The notes under the pieces were generated by a model. That model searched no databases and was not told the origin of the DNA. It saw only the letters and a list, made by a program, of their open reading frames with translations. Positions 1 to 7,441 of a stretch of 15,615 bases of DNA are shown piece after piece. The position numbers and the translations under genes are program-made. The stretch is from Bacteroidales bacterium (GTDB lineage: Bacteria > Bacteroidota > Bacteroidia > Bacteroidales > Bacteroidaceae). The first letter of the stretch is position 1. Every line of letters begins with the position of its first letter. The stretch lies in contig SFFB01000042.1 of NCBI GenBank assembly GCA_004557035.1, positions 1 to 15,615 on the forward strand, in the 5' to 3' direction.

Positions 1-155
1 AATCAACAGAAGGCCAAGAGAAAAATTGAAATTCGATAGCCCTAAGCTGAGGTTCTTTGAACACTTCAACTAATTTTGCATTTGCTGTTGGACTCTACAA
101 TTTCCTCGCTCGGCCACCTCGTCGGACGAGCAAGTAAAACTTTTTGCCGAAAAAC

Positions 156-186
156 TTGCGAGAATGAAAAAATGTGCCTACTTTTG
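156..186 (+). promoter_or_regulatory. Bacteroidetes-type promoter for tRNA-Met
   Basis: A TTGC box at 156-159 is followed after exactly 19 bases by TACTTTTG at 179-186, matching the Bacteroidetes -33/-7 pattern (TTTG or TTG, about 19 bases, TAnnTTTG). Transcription would start near 193, about 45 bases before the tRNA. A second -7-like box, TAATTTTG at 71-78, has no good partner upstream. No coding region is seen in 1-238. Confidence 0.6.
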
Positions 187-238
187 CAACCGCAAACAAG
201 CACAGCGGCCACCTGCCGCTTGATTGCAGCCCCAAGAT

Positions 239-315
239 GGCGAGATAGCTCAGCTGGTTAGAGCGTCGGATTCATAATCCGAAGGTCAAGGGTTCAAGTC
301 CCTTTCTCGCTACCA
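239..315 (+). tRNA. tRNA-Met (anticodon CAT)
   Basis: The full cloverleaf can be folded by eye. The acceptor stem pairs 239-245 with 305-311 (first pair G-U). The anticodon stem is 266-270/278-282 with loop TTCATAA and anticodon CAT at 273-275. The T stem is 288-292/300-304 with loop TTCAAGT. The discriminator is A312 and the CCA end (313-315) is encoded. A CAT anticodon can belong to elongator Met, initiator Met or lysidine-modified Ile2. The G-U first pair is a pair rather than the mismatch of a bacterial initiator, so elongator Met is favoured; Ile2 is not strictly excluded. The gene has its own promoter and terminator. Confidence 0.93.
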
Positions 316-335
316 ATTCTTCATAATTTCCTCAT

Positions 336-371
336 TCCCTTGAGCGTCGTGAGACGATCAAGGGATTTTTT
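336..371 (+). terminator. Rho-independent terminator of tRNA-Met
   Basis: An 8-bp stem TCCCTTGA/TCAAGGGA (336-343 with 358-365) encloses a second stem CGTC/GACG with a GTGA loop. It is followed directly by TTTTTTG (366-372). It lies 20 bases after the tRNA end, so it should release the tRNA-Met transcript. Confidence 0.85.
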
Positions 372-426
372 GTTTTCATCCAGCCGCCTCGCAGGTGGCT
401 CTAAGCCTATCAATAGAGCACATATA

Positions 427-467
427 AAGATGATGCAGAGCCCGGAGTCCGAGTTCTGCATCATCTT
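427..467 (-). terminator. Strong hairpin, probable terminator after pyrH
   Basis: A perfect 13-bp inverted repeat pairs 427-439 with 455-467, and the loop holds a smaller CGGA/TCCG stem. It lies about 95 bases beyond the pyrH stop codon in the direction of pyrH transcription. Only a short U/A mix follows it on the minus strand, so this is not a textbook intrinsic terminator. It may serve as an mRNA 3'-end stabiliser or as a block to transcription from either side. No gene is seen between 372 and 560. Confidence 0.5.
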
Positions 468-560
468 GTTTATCCCCGTCGGCCGTTTCTTGCGGTGGAT
501 GGGGCTTCTTCTATTTTCACCCCTTCTCCCCTCAATGGGCCGCAGGTCGTGTTTTATGGA

Positions 561-1271
561 TCAGGCGTGCACGTAGGTGCCGATGTTTTCGCCGGCCAGC
601 ACGCGACCGAGATTGCCTACCACGTCCATGTTGAACACATAGATGGGTAGTCCGTTTTCCTTGCACATCGCCGTGGCGGTGACGTCCATCACCTTCAAGC
701 CTCGGCTCAGCACCTCGTCGTAGGTGATTTCGTCAAACTTCACGGCGGTGGGGTCTTTCTCGGGGTCGGCCGTGTAGACGCCGTCCACGCGTGTGCCTTT
801 CAGCATCACGTCGGCTTCAATCTCAATGCCGCGCAGCGACGAACCTGTGTCGGTGGTGAAATACGGACTGCCTGTGCCGCAGCTCATGATGGCCACTTCG
901 CCACGCTCCATGGCTTCAATGGCTTTCCATTTACTATAAAACTCACCGATGGGCTCCATGCGGATGGCCGTGAGCACCCGGCTCTTCACGCCGATGGCCC
1001 CCAAGGCCGAACTCAGTGCCAGCGAGTTGATCACGGTGGCACACATACCCATTTGGTCGCCCTTGACACGGTCGAAGCCCTTGCCGGCGCCGCTCAGTCC
1101 TCGGAAGATGTTACCGCCGCCGATGACGATGCCAATCTGCACGCCCGTGGCCAGTGCGTCTTTAATCTGTGTGGCATATTCGTTGAGTCGTGTCACGTCG
1201 ATGCCGTGGCCTTGAGCGCCCATCAGGCTCTCGCCGCTGAGTTTCAGAAGAATGCGGTTGAACTTTCTCAT
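561..1271 (-). CDS. pyrH: UMP kinase PyrH
   Basis: UMP kinase phosphorylates UMP to UDP with ATP in the cytoplasm, a step in making UTP and CTP. The bacterial enzyme is a hexamer of the amino acid kinase fold, unrelated to eukaryotic UMP/CMP kinase. Of the 236 residues (usual length about 235-245), the visible signatures are LKLSGES near 9-15, the glycine-rich GGGNIFRG (51-58), DQMGM (72-76), GTGSPYFTTDT (132-142) and ADVMLKGTRVDGVY (153-166). The ATG at 1271 opens directly on the conserved MRKFNRILLKLSGES start. It is the last gene of the minus-strand run, 103 bases after the MATE gene. That gap has a possible promoter of its own, so pyrH may be transcribed separately. In many bacteria frr follows pyrH; here it does not. 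Confidence 0.97.
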   Translation of the reverse strand: MRKFNRILLKLSGESLMGAQGHGIDVTRLNEYATQIKDALATGVQIGIVIGGGNIFRGLSGAGKGFDRVKGDQMGMCATVINSLALSSALGAIGVKSRVLTAIRMEPIGEFYSKWKAIEAMERGEVAIMSCGTGSPYFTTDTGSSLRGIEIEADVMLKGTRVDGVYTADPEKDPTAVKFDEITYDEVLSRGLKVMDVTATAMCKENGLPIYVFNMDVVGNLGRVLAGENIGTYVHA

Positions 1272-1317
1272 AGTGTGTGGAGTGTTTTGCTGTGGATATT
1301 GTTGTGATTATTTATGT

Positions 1318-1325
1318 CAAAAATA
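1318..1325 (-). promoter_or_regulatory. Possible -7 box for pyrH
   Basis: Read on the minus strand this is TATTTTTG, matching TAnnTTTG, and it lies 46 bases upstream of the pyrH ATG. No convincing -33 box is seen at the expected 19-base spacing, so this is a weak call. Confidence 0.35.
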
Positions 1326-1354
1326 GGTCGAGAAGCGACATCGCCTTTTCTCGC

Positions 1355-1366
1355 CGTAAATTTACG
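1355..1366. repeat. 12-bp perfect palindrome between MATE gene and pyrH
   Basis: CGTAAATTTACG is a perfect palindrome lying between the MATE stop codon and the possible pyrH -7 box. It has the form of a dimeric regulator operator, but could be chance or a weak hairpin. No regulator is identified. Confidence 0.35.
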
Positions 1367-1374
1367 TCTTTTTT

Positions 1375-2670
1375 CTAAGAAAAACTCCGGCGGCAGACGC
1401 GGCGTAGCAGTACGGCCTGGGTGAGTGAGCGTGTGGTGAGGTAGGCAATGAAGGCCCACCATAGCGACACGATGTCGGTGGCGAGGAGCGCGTGGGCGGC
1501 GAAGAAGACGAGGCAGGCTGTGGCCATGGCCAGCAACATCTCGCGAGTGGCGGCGGCTCCGATGAAGAGGCCGTCGAAGATGAAAGCGGCGGCTCCGGCC
1601 AAGGGGACGAGGCAGACGGCCCACAAGACGGCGTCGGCTGTCTCGCGCACGGCACTCAGGTCGGTGAGCCAGCCAATCAGGGTGTGCCCGGTCAAACCAT
1701 AAACCGCTGCAAACAGACACGCCAGCAGGGTCGCCAATCGCAACAGCCTCCGGGTGAGGGCGTCAAAACCGCGTCTGTGGCGCGCACCGACGTATTTGCC
1801 GCCCAGGGCCTCGCCGGCATAGGCAAAGCCGTCCATGAAATAAGAGAAGAAAATGAAAAACTGCATCAGCAGCGTGTTGGCTGCCAGAGCGGTCTCACCA
1901 AGTGCCGACGAGAAAGCCGTGAAACACGTGGTGACGGCCACCAGGCAGAGCGTGCGGAAAAAGATGTCGGTGTTGATGCGGAAAAATCGCCACAGCGCGC
2001 CTCGCGTGAAAGTGCCGCGAGCGGTGAGGTGCCGCCACCGTACACCGTGGCGCCGGCCGAGCATGATGAGCAGTAGCGCCACGCCGGCATACTGCGCCAC
2101 GAGAGTGCCTGTGGCCACGCCGCTCACGCCCATGTGCAGACCGAAAACCAGCACGAGACTGACGGCCACATTGACCACGTTTTGCGTGATGGCTGCCACC
2201 ATCGGACTGACGGCGTCTTGCATCCCCAGCAGCCAGCCGTTAAGGCTGAACTGTGCCATCATAGCCGGTGCGCCCCAGATGAGTATGGAGAAATAGGCGT
2301 GGGTGAGACCTTCGGTTTGCGGAGTGGCTTCCACAAACGTCATGGCTAGGGCAAACACGGGACGTTGCAAGCAGAAGAAAACCACGGCCAGGGCCAGGCC
2401 CAAGCTGAGTGAGCGCGCCAGTAGACGGTGTGCTTCGTCGGTGTGCCGTGCCCCGTAGGCCTGTGCGGTGAGACTACCCGTGCCCATGCGCAGAAAGTTG
2501 CAGAGCCAATAGACCATATTGAAAATCATTCCGCCCAAGGCAATGGCCGCCATGGCCGCCGCCGAACCGAGATGGCCGGTAATGGCCGTGTCGGCCAGAC
2601 CGAGCAAGGGCACCGTGAGATTAGACACGATGCTGGGCAGGGCTATTCGGGCAATGGGGGATTGTTTCAC
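1375..2670 (-). CDS. MATE family efflux transporter (DinF-like)
   Basis: This is a 431-residue polytopic inner-membrane protein with about 12 hydrophobic segments, the usual size and shape of a MATE exporter. MATE proteins expel cationic or amphipathic compounds in exchange for Na+ or H+. The N-terminus carries the family pattern PLLGLADTAITGHLG (residues 21-35), with the conserved Asp in the first helix. The two-half arrangement is visible, with a basic cytoplasmic loop near the middle. The reading frame begins at a GTG (2670) and no better in-frame ATG lies upstream. It sits 53 bases after birA. The substrate cannot be told from sequence. The subfamily resembles DinF/NorM-type proteins common in Bacteroidetes. 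Confidence 0.92.
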   Translation of the reverse strand: MKQSPIARIALPSIVSNLTVPLLGLADTAITGHLGSAAAMAAIALGGMIFNMVYWLCNFLRMGTGSLTAQAYGARHTDEAHRLLARSLSLGLALAVVFFCLQRPVFALAMTFVEATPQTEGLTHAYFSILIWGAPAMMAQFSLNGWLLGMQDAVSPMVAAITQNVVNVAVSLVLVFGLHMGVSGVATGTLVAQYAGVALLLIMLGRRHGVRWRHLTARGTFTRGALWRFFRINTDIFFRTLCLVAVTTCFTAFSSALGETALAANTLLMQFFIFFSYFMDGFAYAGEALGGKYVGARHRRGFDALTRRLLRLATLLACLFAAVYGLTGHTLIGWLTDLSAVRETADAVLWAVCLVPLAGAAAFIFDGLFIGAAATREMLLAMATACLVFFAAHALLATDIVSLWWAFIAYLTTRSLTQAVLLRRVCRRSFS

Positions 2671-2723
2671 GGGAAAGGGTGGGTGAGTGAAAGAAGGTTC
2701 AGGCCGGCTGACACATATATATA

Positions 2724-3482
2724 TTATAGGAGTTGGCGCACTTCCTTGAAGGCGTAGTGGCGCAGCGTGCCTTGGCGGTCGCGCAGGATGAGGGTGCCGA
2801 TGGGTGCCACGCCGATGATTTCGGCCTCAAAGCGGCCATGGGCGTCGGCATAGGCGTGAAAGCCCTCTCGGTGATAGAGTCGGCTGAGATAGAGCGCGTG
2901 GATGGCCGCCTCGTCGTGCTGTTGCAGGCGGCGGTAGAGGTGAAAAAAGTGTCGGCAGATAGTGATCATCAGTGCGGCGCGGTCGTGTCGCCGTCCGGTG
3001 ATTTGGCAGAGCGAAACTGGATTGGGCGCATCGCTCTTGAAGTCGGTTTGGTTCACATTGAGGCCCACTCCCGAGATGGTTTGGGTTATGGCCGTGCCGC
3101 TCAGGTCGTGTTCGAGCAGCATACCGCCTATTTTCCGGTCGCGCCAATAGAGGTCGTTGGGCCACTTCACGCTGAAGTCTTCGCCGTGAGCGTCTAAAGC
3201 GAGGACCACGGCGAGGGCCTGTATTTCTGACAAAAGAAACTGGCGTTCGGCTGTGAGGAAGCGTGGCTGGCATTTGAGACCGAAGAGCAGGTTAGCCCCG
3301 TGCTCGGCCTCCCACGACGAGCCCCGTTGGCCCCGTCCGACCGTCTGAAAATCGGTCGTTGCCAGCACGAAGTCCACGCCTTCGGCCGCCGTCTCCTCCC
3401 GCTTGAGGGCGAGCATCAGGCTGTCGGTCTCGGCCAGGTGGATGTGGCGCCAGCCCTCGGGCAAGTCATTGGAGAGCTGCAT
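2724..3482 (-). CDS. birA: Biotin--[acetyl-CoA-carboxylase] ligase (BirA, monofunctional)
   Basis: The enzyme activates biotin with ATP and attaches it to a lysine of biotin carboxyl carrier domains, such as those of acetyl-CoA or methylmalonyl-CoA carboxylases. The 252 residues show the biotinyl-5'-AMP loop GRGQRGSSW (49-57), the catalytic VKWPNDLYW (105-113) followed by K117-IGG, and GVGLNVNQ (138-145). A small C-terminal domain follows. There is no N-terminal winged helix, so this is the ligase-only class, without the repressor role of the E. coli protein. The frame stays open upstream to 3671, but that part is the mmcQ gene read in another frame. The ATG at 3482 fits the family start. It overlaps the end of mmcQ by 17 bases, suggesting translational coupling. 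Confidence 0.93.
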   Translation of the reverse strand: MQLSNDLPEGWRHIHLAETDSLMLALKREETAAEGVDFVLATTDFQTVGRGQRGSSWEAEHGANLLFGLKCQPRFLTAERQFLLSEIQALAVVLALDAHGEDFSVKWPNDLYWRDRKIGGMLLEHDLSGTAITQTISGVGLNVNQTDFKSDAPNPVSLCQITGRRHDRAALMITICRHFFHLYRRLQQHDEAAIHALYLSRLYHREGFHAYADAHGRFEAEIIGVAPIGTLILRDRQGTLRHYAFKEVRQLL

Positions 3483-3822
3483 AGGCCTGTTGGGTTTTCT
3501 TGGGGAGTTTTTTGAGCACTTCTTCGAGCGAGTGGTCGATGAGCCGGAAGATGAGTGCGTCGTCCACGTCGCAGTCAAAACACACCTCGTTCCAATAGCG
3601 CTTGTTCCAATGCCAGGCCGGTCTGATGCCGCTGTATTGCTCGCGAAGCTGTAAGGCATATTCTGCGTCACACTTCACCACGACGAGGTCGGGCCGCTCA
3701 AGGTCGATGCAGGCAAAAATCTTGTCGTAGATTCTGAACAAGACCGTGTCGGGCCCGAAAGCCGTGTCTTCGGTGGCCAAAGGTTTGGCGAGGCAATAGT
3801 CTCTGATCGTTTCGATATTCAT
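3466..3822 (-). CDS. MmcQ/YjbR family protein
   Basis: This is a small cytoplasmic protein of 118 residues, typical of the MmcQ/YjbR family (CyaY-like fold; function not firmly established, sometimes proposed to bind DNA). Recognisable family traits are the early AFGPDTVLFRIYDKIFA stretch (21-37), VVVKCD (47-52), GIRPAWHWNKRYWNEV (65-80) and a C-terminal helix ending LPKKTQQAY. The ATG at 3822 is preferred; a TTG six codons upstream (3840) would overlap the yraN stop and adds nothing conserved. It lies 14 bases after yraN and overlaps birA by 17 bases, so it belongs to the same packed transcript. Confidence 0.88.
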   Translation of the reverse strand: MNIETIRDYCLAKPLATEDTAFGPDTVLFRIYDKIFACIDLERPDLVVVKCDAEYALQLREQYSGIRPAWHWNKRYWNEVCFDCDVDDALIFRLIDHSLEEVLKKLPKKTQQAYAALQ

Positions 3823-3836
3823 ATTATAATGGTGGT

Positions 3837-4214
3837 TCAATGCCGGCTTCTCACACCTTCGGGCGTAAAGGCATTGACGTAGTGTTTGATTTCAAAAGGT
3901 GGCCTGTGGCCCGTGAGCGTGATGATGTCAAATCGATAAGGGCGGTCGAGTTTGTTCAGGCCCATATAATAGGCGGCCGCTGCGACGAGATTGGCTTGCT
4001 TGTCGAGGTCCACTGCCTTTACGGCTTCCTCGACTGCCTCACTGCCACGTGTTTTCACCTCCACAAACACCACTTCACCAAAGTAGTCGGCGATGATGTC
4101 TATCTCGAGATGGCCCACGCGCCAGTTGCGCGCCAACAGGCTGTAGCCCTGTTCGGCCAGATAGCGGCAGGCTTGTTGTTCGCCTATGAGGCCGAGTTCG
4201 TTGTGTAGTGCCAT
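3837..4214 (-). CDS. YraN family protein (UPF0102)
   Basis: The 125 residues match the YraN/UPF0102 family, which has a Holliday-junction-resolvase/restriction-endonuclease-like fold. The true role is not settled. The nuclease-type signature is visible: G11 with the following AxxYL helix, RNWR (29-32), E37-x-D39, and VFVEVKTR (49-56) with E52 and K54 as the expected metal-binding and catalytic pair. The ATG at 4214 opens on MALHNELGLIGE, which fits the family. It follows tadA by 42 bases and precedes mmcQ by 14 bases. Confidence 0.9.
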   Translation of the reverse strand: MALHNELGLIGEQQACRYLAEQGYSLLARNWRVGHLEIDIIADYFGEVVFVEVKTRGSEAVEEAVKAVDLDKQANLVAAAAYYMGLNKLDRPYRFDIITLTGHRPPFEIKHYVNAFTPEGVRSRH

Positions 4215-4256
4215 AAGGGAGGGATGAGACGGTGAAAAGTCTGAAAACCGTGGCGG

Positions 4257-4691
4257 TCAGCGGCGTTTGCTTTTGAAGAAAGCCTTCATCAGTGCGGCAC
4301 ATTCGGCCTCGAGCACACCGGCCGTGACCTGTGTTTTGGGGTGAAGAGCCTGAGGCGCAAAGGCCGCGAAACCGCGTTTGGGGTCGGCAGCGCCATAGAC
4401 CACGCGCCCCATCTGTGCCCAGCCGATGGCTCCGGCGCACATCACGCAAGGCTCCAGCGTGACATAGAGCGTGCAGGTGTCGAGATATTTGCCGCCCAAG
4501 GCATTGGCGGCTGCCGTGATGGCTTGCATTTCGGCATGGGCCGTGACGTCGTTGAGCGTCTCGGTGAGGTTGTGGGCACGGGCAATGATGCGGTCGCGAC
4601 AAACCACCACTGCGCCCACCGGCACTTCGTCGGCATCGTAGGCCGCCTTGGCTTCTGCCAGTGCCCGTTGCATATATTCTTCGTCGGTCAT
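4257..4691 (-). CDS. tadA: tRNA-specific adenosine deaminase TadA
   Basis: TadA converts adenosine 34 to inosine in the anticodon of tRNA-Arg(ACG), letting it read several Arg codons. It is a zinc-dependent cytidine-deaminase-fold enzyme acting as a dimer. The 144 residues show the zinc site directly: H52-A-E54 (His ligand and catalytic Glu) and P81-C82-V-M-C85 (two Cys ligands), with VPVGAVVV (23-30) before them. The ATG at 4691 forms an ATGA overlap with the tex stop codon, which fixes the start and points to coupled translation. The same frame continues open upstream to 5216, but that part is antisense-like shadow of tex. Confidence 0.95.
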   Translation of the reverse strand: MTDEEYMQRALAEAKAAYDADEVPVGAVVVCRDRIIARAHNLTETLNDVTAHAEMQAITAAANALGGKYLDTCTLYVTLEPCVMCAGAIGWAQMGRVVYGAADPKRGFAAFAPQALHPKTQVTAGVLEAECAALMKAFFKSKRR

Positions 4692-6814
4692 GGGTTGAGT
4701 CCTTTTAAACTGAGTGAAATGCGGCCGCGCTCTTCGTCCACGCCAATCACCTTCACGGTGAGTTGTTGCTGCAAGTGCACCACCTCGAGCGGGTCTTTGA
4801 CATAATGGTCGGAGAGTTGCGACACGTGGATGAGACCTTTGGTCTTGATGCCGATGTCGACAAAGCAGCCAAACTGTGTGATGTTGCTCACGATGCCGGG
4901 CAGTAGCATGCCCACCTCGACATCGGCGAGGTCGTGAATGCGCGAGTCGAACGCGAAAGCCTCGGCGTGGCCTCGAGGGTCGCGGCCCGGGCGGTCGAGC
5001 TCGGCCATGATGTCTTGGAGAGTGGGCATGCCCACCTGGTCGTCGACATATTGTTTGAGGTCGATGGTGTGACGCACGGCGGGGTCGGCAATAAGCGTGT
5101 CGACGTCGCAGCCTTTGTCGCGTGCCATCTGCTCCACCAGTTTGTAGCGCTCGGGGTGTACCGCCGTATTGTCGAGCGGATTGGTGCCGCCACTGATGCG
5201 CAAGAAACCCGCACATTGCTCATAGGCCTTAGCGCCCAAGCGCGGCACGTCGAGCAGTTGGCGGCGGGCGGTGAAGGCACCGTGCTCGGCGCGATAGTCC
5301 ACAATGTTTTGGGCCAGAGCCGGACCGAGTCCGGAAACGTAGGTGAGCAGGTGTTTGCTCGCCGTGTTGAGGTTGACGCCCACGGTGTTGACGCAAAGCG
5401 ACACGGTGCGGTCGAGCGTCTTTTTGAGCTCGCTCTGATCCACGTCGTGCTGGTATTGGCCCACTCCGATAGACTTGGGGTCAATCTTGACCAACTCGGC
5501 CAGGGGGTCGGCCAGTCGGCGACCGATGCTCACGGCGCCGCGCACGGTGACGTCTTGGTCGGGAAATTCTTCGCGGGCCACGGCCGAGGCCGAGTAGACC
5601 GAAGCCCCGTCTTCGCTCACCAGAAAGACGTCGACGCCTTCCAGTCGCGCCTCTTTGACGAGGGCTTCTGTTTCGCGTCCGGCGGTGCCTCCGCCCACGG
5701 CCACGGCTTCGATGGCGAAGCGGTCGGCCAACTGGGCCACGCGGCATACCGACCGGCCCCACTCGCGGCGTGGCTCGTGGGGGAAGATGGTTTCGTGGTG
5801 AAGCAGATTGCCTTGTGCGTCGAGACACACCAGTTTGCAGCCCGTGCGGAAGCCCGGGTCGATGCCCATGATGCGTTTCTGTCCCAGCGGAGCCGCCAGA
5901 AGCAGTTGGCGCAGGTTTTCGGCAAACACGCTGATGGCGGCCTCGTCGGCTTTGGCCTTGCTCTCAGCCGCTGCCTCATTTTCAATCGACGGCTTGAGCA
6001 GGCGCTTGTAGGCGTCGTCGAGGGCCTCCTCGACTTGGTGTGCCGTGGACGATTGCGGGTGAACGTAATGTTTCTTGAGACGTTGCAGACACTCGTCTTC
6101 GCCTGCCGGCGAGATGTCTACGCGCAGGTAGCCCTCGGCCTCGCCCCGGCGCATGGCCAGCAAGCGGTGGGACGAACAGCGTCGCAGCGGCTCGCTCCAG
6201 TCGAAGTAGTCGCGGTATTTTCCCGCCTCGCCCATTTTAGACTTCACCACCTTCGACGTGATGACGGCCGTGCGCCTGAAGGCACTTCTCACCGTCTGTC
6301 GCGTCTGCTCGTTCTCGTTGATGCGCTCGGCGATGATGTCTCTCGCCCCTTGCAGCGCCGCTTCCACGTCGGGCACCTCGTCGGTCACAAACTTGCCGGC
6401 TTCGGCCTCGGGAGCGGACTTTTGTCGCCGCATGAGCCAGTCGGCAAGCGGTTCGAGCCCCTTTTGTCGGGCCGCCTCGGCGCGGGTTTTGCGTTTGGGC
6501 TTGAAGGGGAGATAGAGATCTTCGAGTGCATTGGCTTCTTCGCAGGCCTCAATGCGTTCACGCAATTCGTCGGTGAGCTTGCCCTGGGCCTCAATCGTGT
6601 CGATGATGTAGGCCTTGCGGCGCTCAAACTCCGTGAGTTGGTCGTTGAGGTCGTTAATCTGGGCAATCTGCACCTCGTTGAGACCGCCGGTGGCCTCTTT
6701 GCGGTAGCGGCTGATGAAGGGGATGGTGGCCCCCTCGGCCAGCAGGTTGACCGTGGCCTCCACCTGGCGCTGCGTGAGTCCCAGACGGGAGGCTATGATG
6801 TGGCTGATTTCCAT
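4688..6814 (-). CDS. tex: Tex family RNA-binding protein
   Basis: Tex is a cytoplasmic nucleic-acid-binding protein linked to transcription and to handling of stalled or toxic transcripts. The 708 residues follow the family order: a helical N-terminal region (1 to about 300), a YqgF/RNase H-like domain beginning RIMGIDPGFRTGCK (314-327), a helix-hairpin-helix region (about 470-540, with SGLGPALAQNIV), and a C-terminal S1 domain (about 633-705, with GIVSNITQFGCFVDIG). The ATG at 6814 is chosen because the family begins at EISHIIASRLGL. A further in-frame ATG at 6871 overlaps a promoter-like -7 box and adds residues without family resemblance. It is the first gene of the run and overlaps tadA by four bases. 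Confidence 0.95.
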   Translation of the reverse strand: MEISHIIASRLGLTQRQVEATVNLLAEGATIPFISRYRKEATGGLNEVQIAQINDLNDQLTEFERRKAYIIDTIEAQGKLTDELRERIEACEEANALEDLYLPFKPKRKTRAEAARQKGLEPLADWLMRRQKSAPEAEAGKFVTDEVPDVEAALQGARDIIAERINENEQTRQTVRSAFRRTAVITSKVVKSKMGEAGKYRDYFDWSEPLRRCSSHRLLAMRRGEAEGYLRVDISPAGEDECLQRLKKHYVHPQSSTAHQVEEALDDAYKRLLKPSIENEAAAESKAKADEAAISVFAENLRQLLLAAPLGQKRIMGIDPGFRTGCKLVCLDAQGNLLHHETIFPHEPRREWGRSVCRVAQLADRFAIEAVAVGGGTAGRETEALVKEARLEGVDVFLVSEDGASVYSASAVAREEFPDQDVTVRGAVSIGRRLADPLAELVKIDPKSIGVGQYQHDVDQSELKKTLDRTVSLCVNTVGVNLNTASKHLLTYVSGLGPALAQNIVDYRAEHGAFTARRQLLDVPRLGAKAYEQCAGFLRISGGTNPLDNTAVHPERYKLVEQMARDKGCDVDTLIADPAVRHTIDLKQYVDDQVGMPTLQDIMAELDRPGRDPRGHAEAFAFDSRIHDLADVEVGMLLPGIVSNITQFGCFVDIGIKTKGLIHVSQLSDHYVKDPLEVVHLQQQLTVKVIGVDEERGRISLSLKGLNP

Positions 6815-6858
6815 GGCTGAAGGTGATGTGGGGTGGTTGAAACGTCTTTGTCTGACTT

Positions 6859-6866
6859 CAAAGTTA
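6859..6866 (-). promoter_or_regulatory. Possible -7 box for tex
   Basis: Read on the minus strand this is TAACTTTG, an exact TAnnTTTG match, 44 bases upstream of the chosen tex ATG. No matching -33 box is found at 19 bases. It supports the downstream ATG (6814) over the one at 6871, because a promoter inside the coding region would otherwise be needed. Confidence 0.42.
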
Positions 6867-7163
6867 GACATTCTGCGCCAGCCGAGGCTTGTTTTTCTGA
6901 AAAATCACATTACGCCCCTGCCAAATCGCCACGGCGGAAGTTCAAAAAGGCTTGTCGAGCGTGACAAAACAGAGACGAAATTTCTCAAAACTATTTCGCC
7001 GGCTCTCGCGATAGGCCGAAATTCGACGGCAAACGGGACAAAACGGCCTTTCAAACGCCCGAAAATCGTTTCTTCCCATTTTCGGAACGACGGGAATAAG
7101 CCCGGTTTTTCCTGCCATAAGCCCCGTAAAAACTGTCCTTATCCCCGTAAAGCCCTGAAACAC

Positions 7164-7186
7164 AAAAAAAGAGGCCGTGTGGCCTC
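7164..7186 (-). terminator. Terminator-like hairpin in the tex-pta divergent region
   Basis: The stem GAGGCC/GGCCTC (7171-7176 with 7181-7186) has a 4-base loop. On the minus strand it is followed by seven T (7170-7164), which is a proper intrinsic terminator. On the plus strand only CTCCTTTTT follows. No gene lies upstream of it on the minus strand before pta, so it would end a short minus-strand transcript or act as a leader attenuator for tex. Confidence 0.6.
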
Positions 7187-7206
7187 CTCCTTTTTCTGTC
7201 CTTACC

Positions 7207-7214
7207 CAAAGTTA
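7207..7214 (-). promoter_or_regulatory. Possible minus-strand -7 box upstream of the 7164-7186 hairpin
   Basis: On the minus strand it reads TAACTTTG, the same octamer as the tex -7 box. A T-rich stretch lies at the -33 position (7233-7238). A start near 7201 would give an RNA of about 37 bases ending at the hairpin, or a leader running on into tex. Weak on its own. Confidence 0.35.
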
Positions 7215-7400
7215 GCGCCAAAACGGGGAAAGAAAAAAGACACAGAGGCGCCGCCGTGCCCTTGTGCTACAGCCGCCGGCAGCCAAGCCATCGCCACAAT
7301 CGTGTCGCCGCGACAGTCCGCCGGGTCGGCTGAGCGCATTTTTTACTTTTTGTCATAGATTTGGCCTAAAACGATACACCGCCATCCAAATTCTTTTTGT

Positions 7401-7408
7401 TAATTTTG
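7401..7408 (+). promoter_or_regulatory. Possible -7 box for pta-ackA
   Basis: TAATTTTG (followed by CA) matches TAnnTTTG and lies 34 bases upstream of the pta ATG. No clear -33 box is seen at the usual distance, so the promoter is only partly supported. Confidence 0.45.
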
Positions 7409-7441
7409 CACCATACTATAAACTCATTTTATCACTCTTAT

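Larger units (their letters stand above)
6815..7441. other. 627-base non-coding divergent region between tex and pta
   Basis: No convincing gene is seen. The region holds a -7 box for tex (6859-6866), an 8-bp inverted repeat CCGAAAAT/ATTTTCGG (7059-7066 with 7078-7085), and three imperfect copies of an ATAAGCCCCGT-like motif at steps of about 21-22 bases (7096, 7117, 7139). It also holds a terminator-like hairpin (7164-7186), a further minus-strand -7 box (7207-7214) and the pta -7 box (7401-7408). A 73-codon minus-strand frame from a GTG at 7163 down to 6942 has no recognisable relatives and is not called. Confidence 0.6.

Noticed and set aside
76..261. 61-codon plus-strand frame at the left edge
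   Set aside because: It runs through the tRNA-Met promoter and into the tRNA itself.
340..576. 78-codon plus-strand frame after tRNA-Met
   Set aside because: It begins inside the tRNA terminator and runs through the 13-bp hairpin into pyrH; no protein-like features.
3483..3671. Extra 63 N-terminal residues on BirA
   Set aside because: The open frame reaches 3671, but this part overlaps mmcQ in another frame and is Ser/Thr/Arg-rich without similarity to a biotin-repressor winged helix.
4934..6820. 628-codon open frame on the plus strand opposite tex
   Set aside because: It is fully antisense to a clear tex gene, shows no family traits, and is the usual result of GC-rich codon bias on the coding strand.
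6942..7163. 73-codon minus-strand frame in the tex-pta spacer
   Set aside because: It starts at a GTG directly after a terminator-like hairpin, has no recognisable family, and overlaps the repeated and inverted-repeat DNA there.
6714..7358. 214-codon plus-strand frame across the tex start and the spacer
   Set aside because: It overlaps the conserved start of tex antisense, is rich in Lys/Arg/Pro with no domain, and is probably chance.
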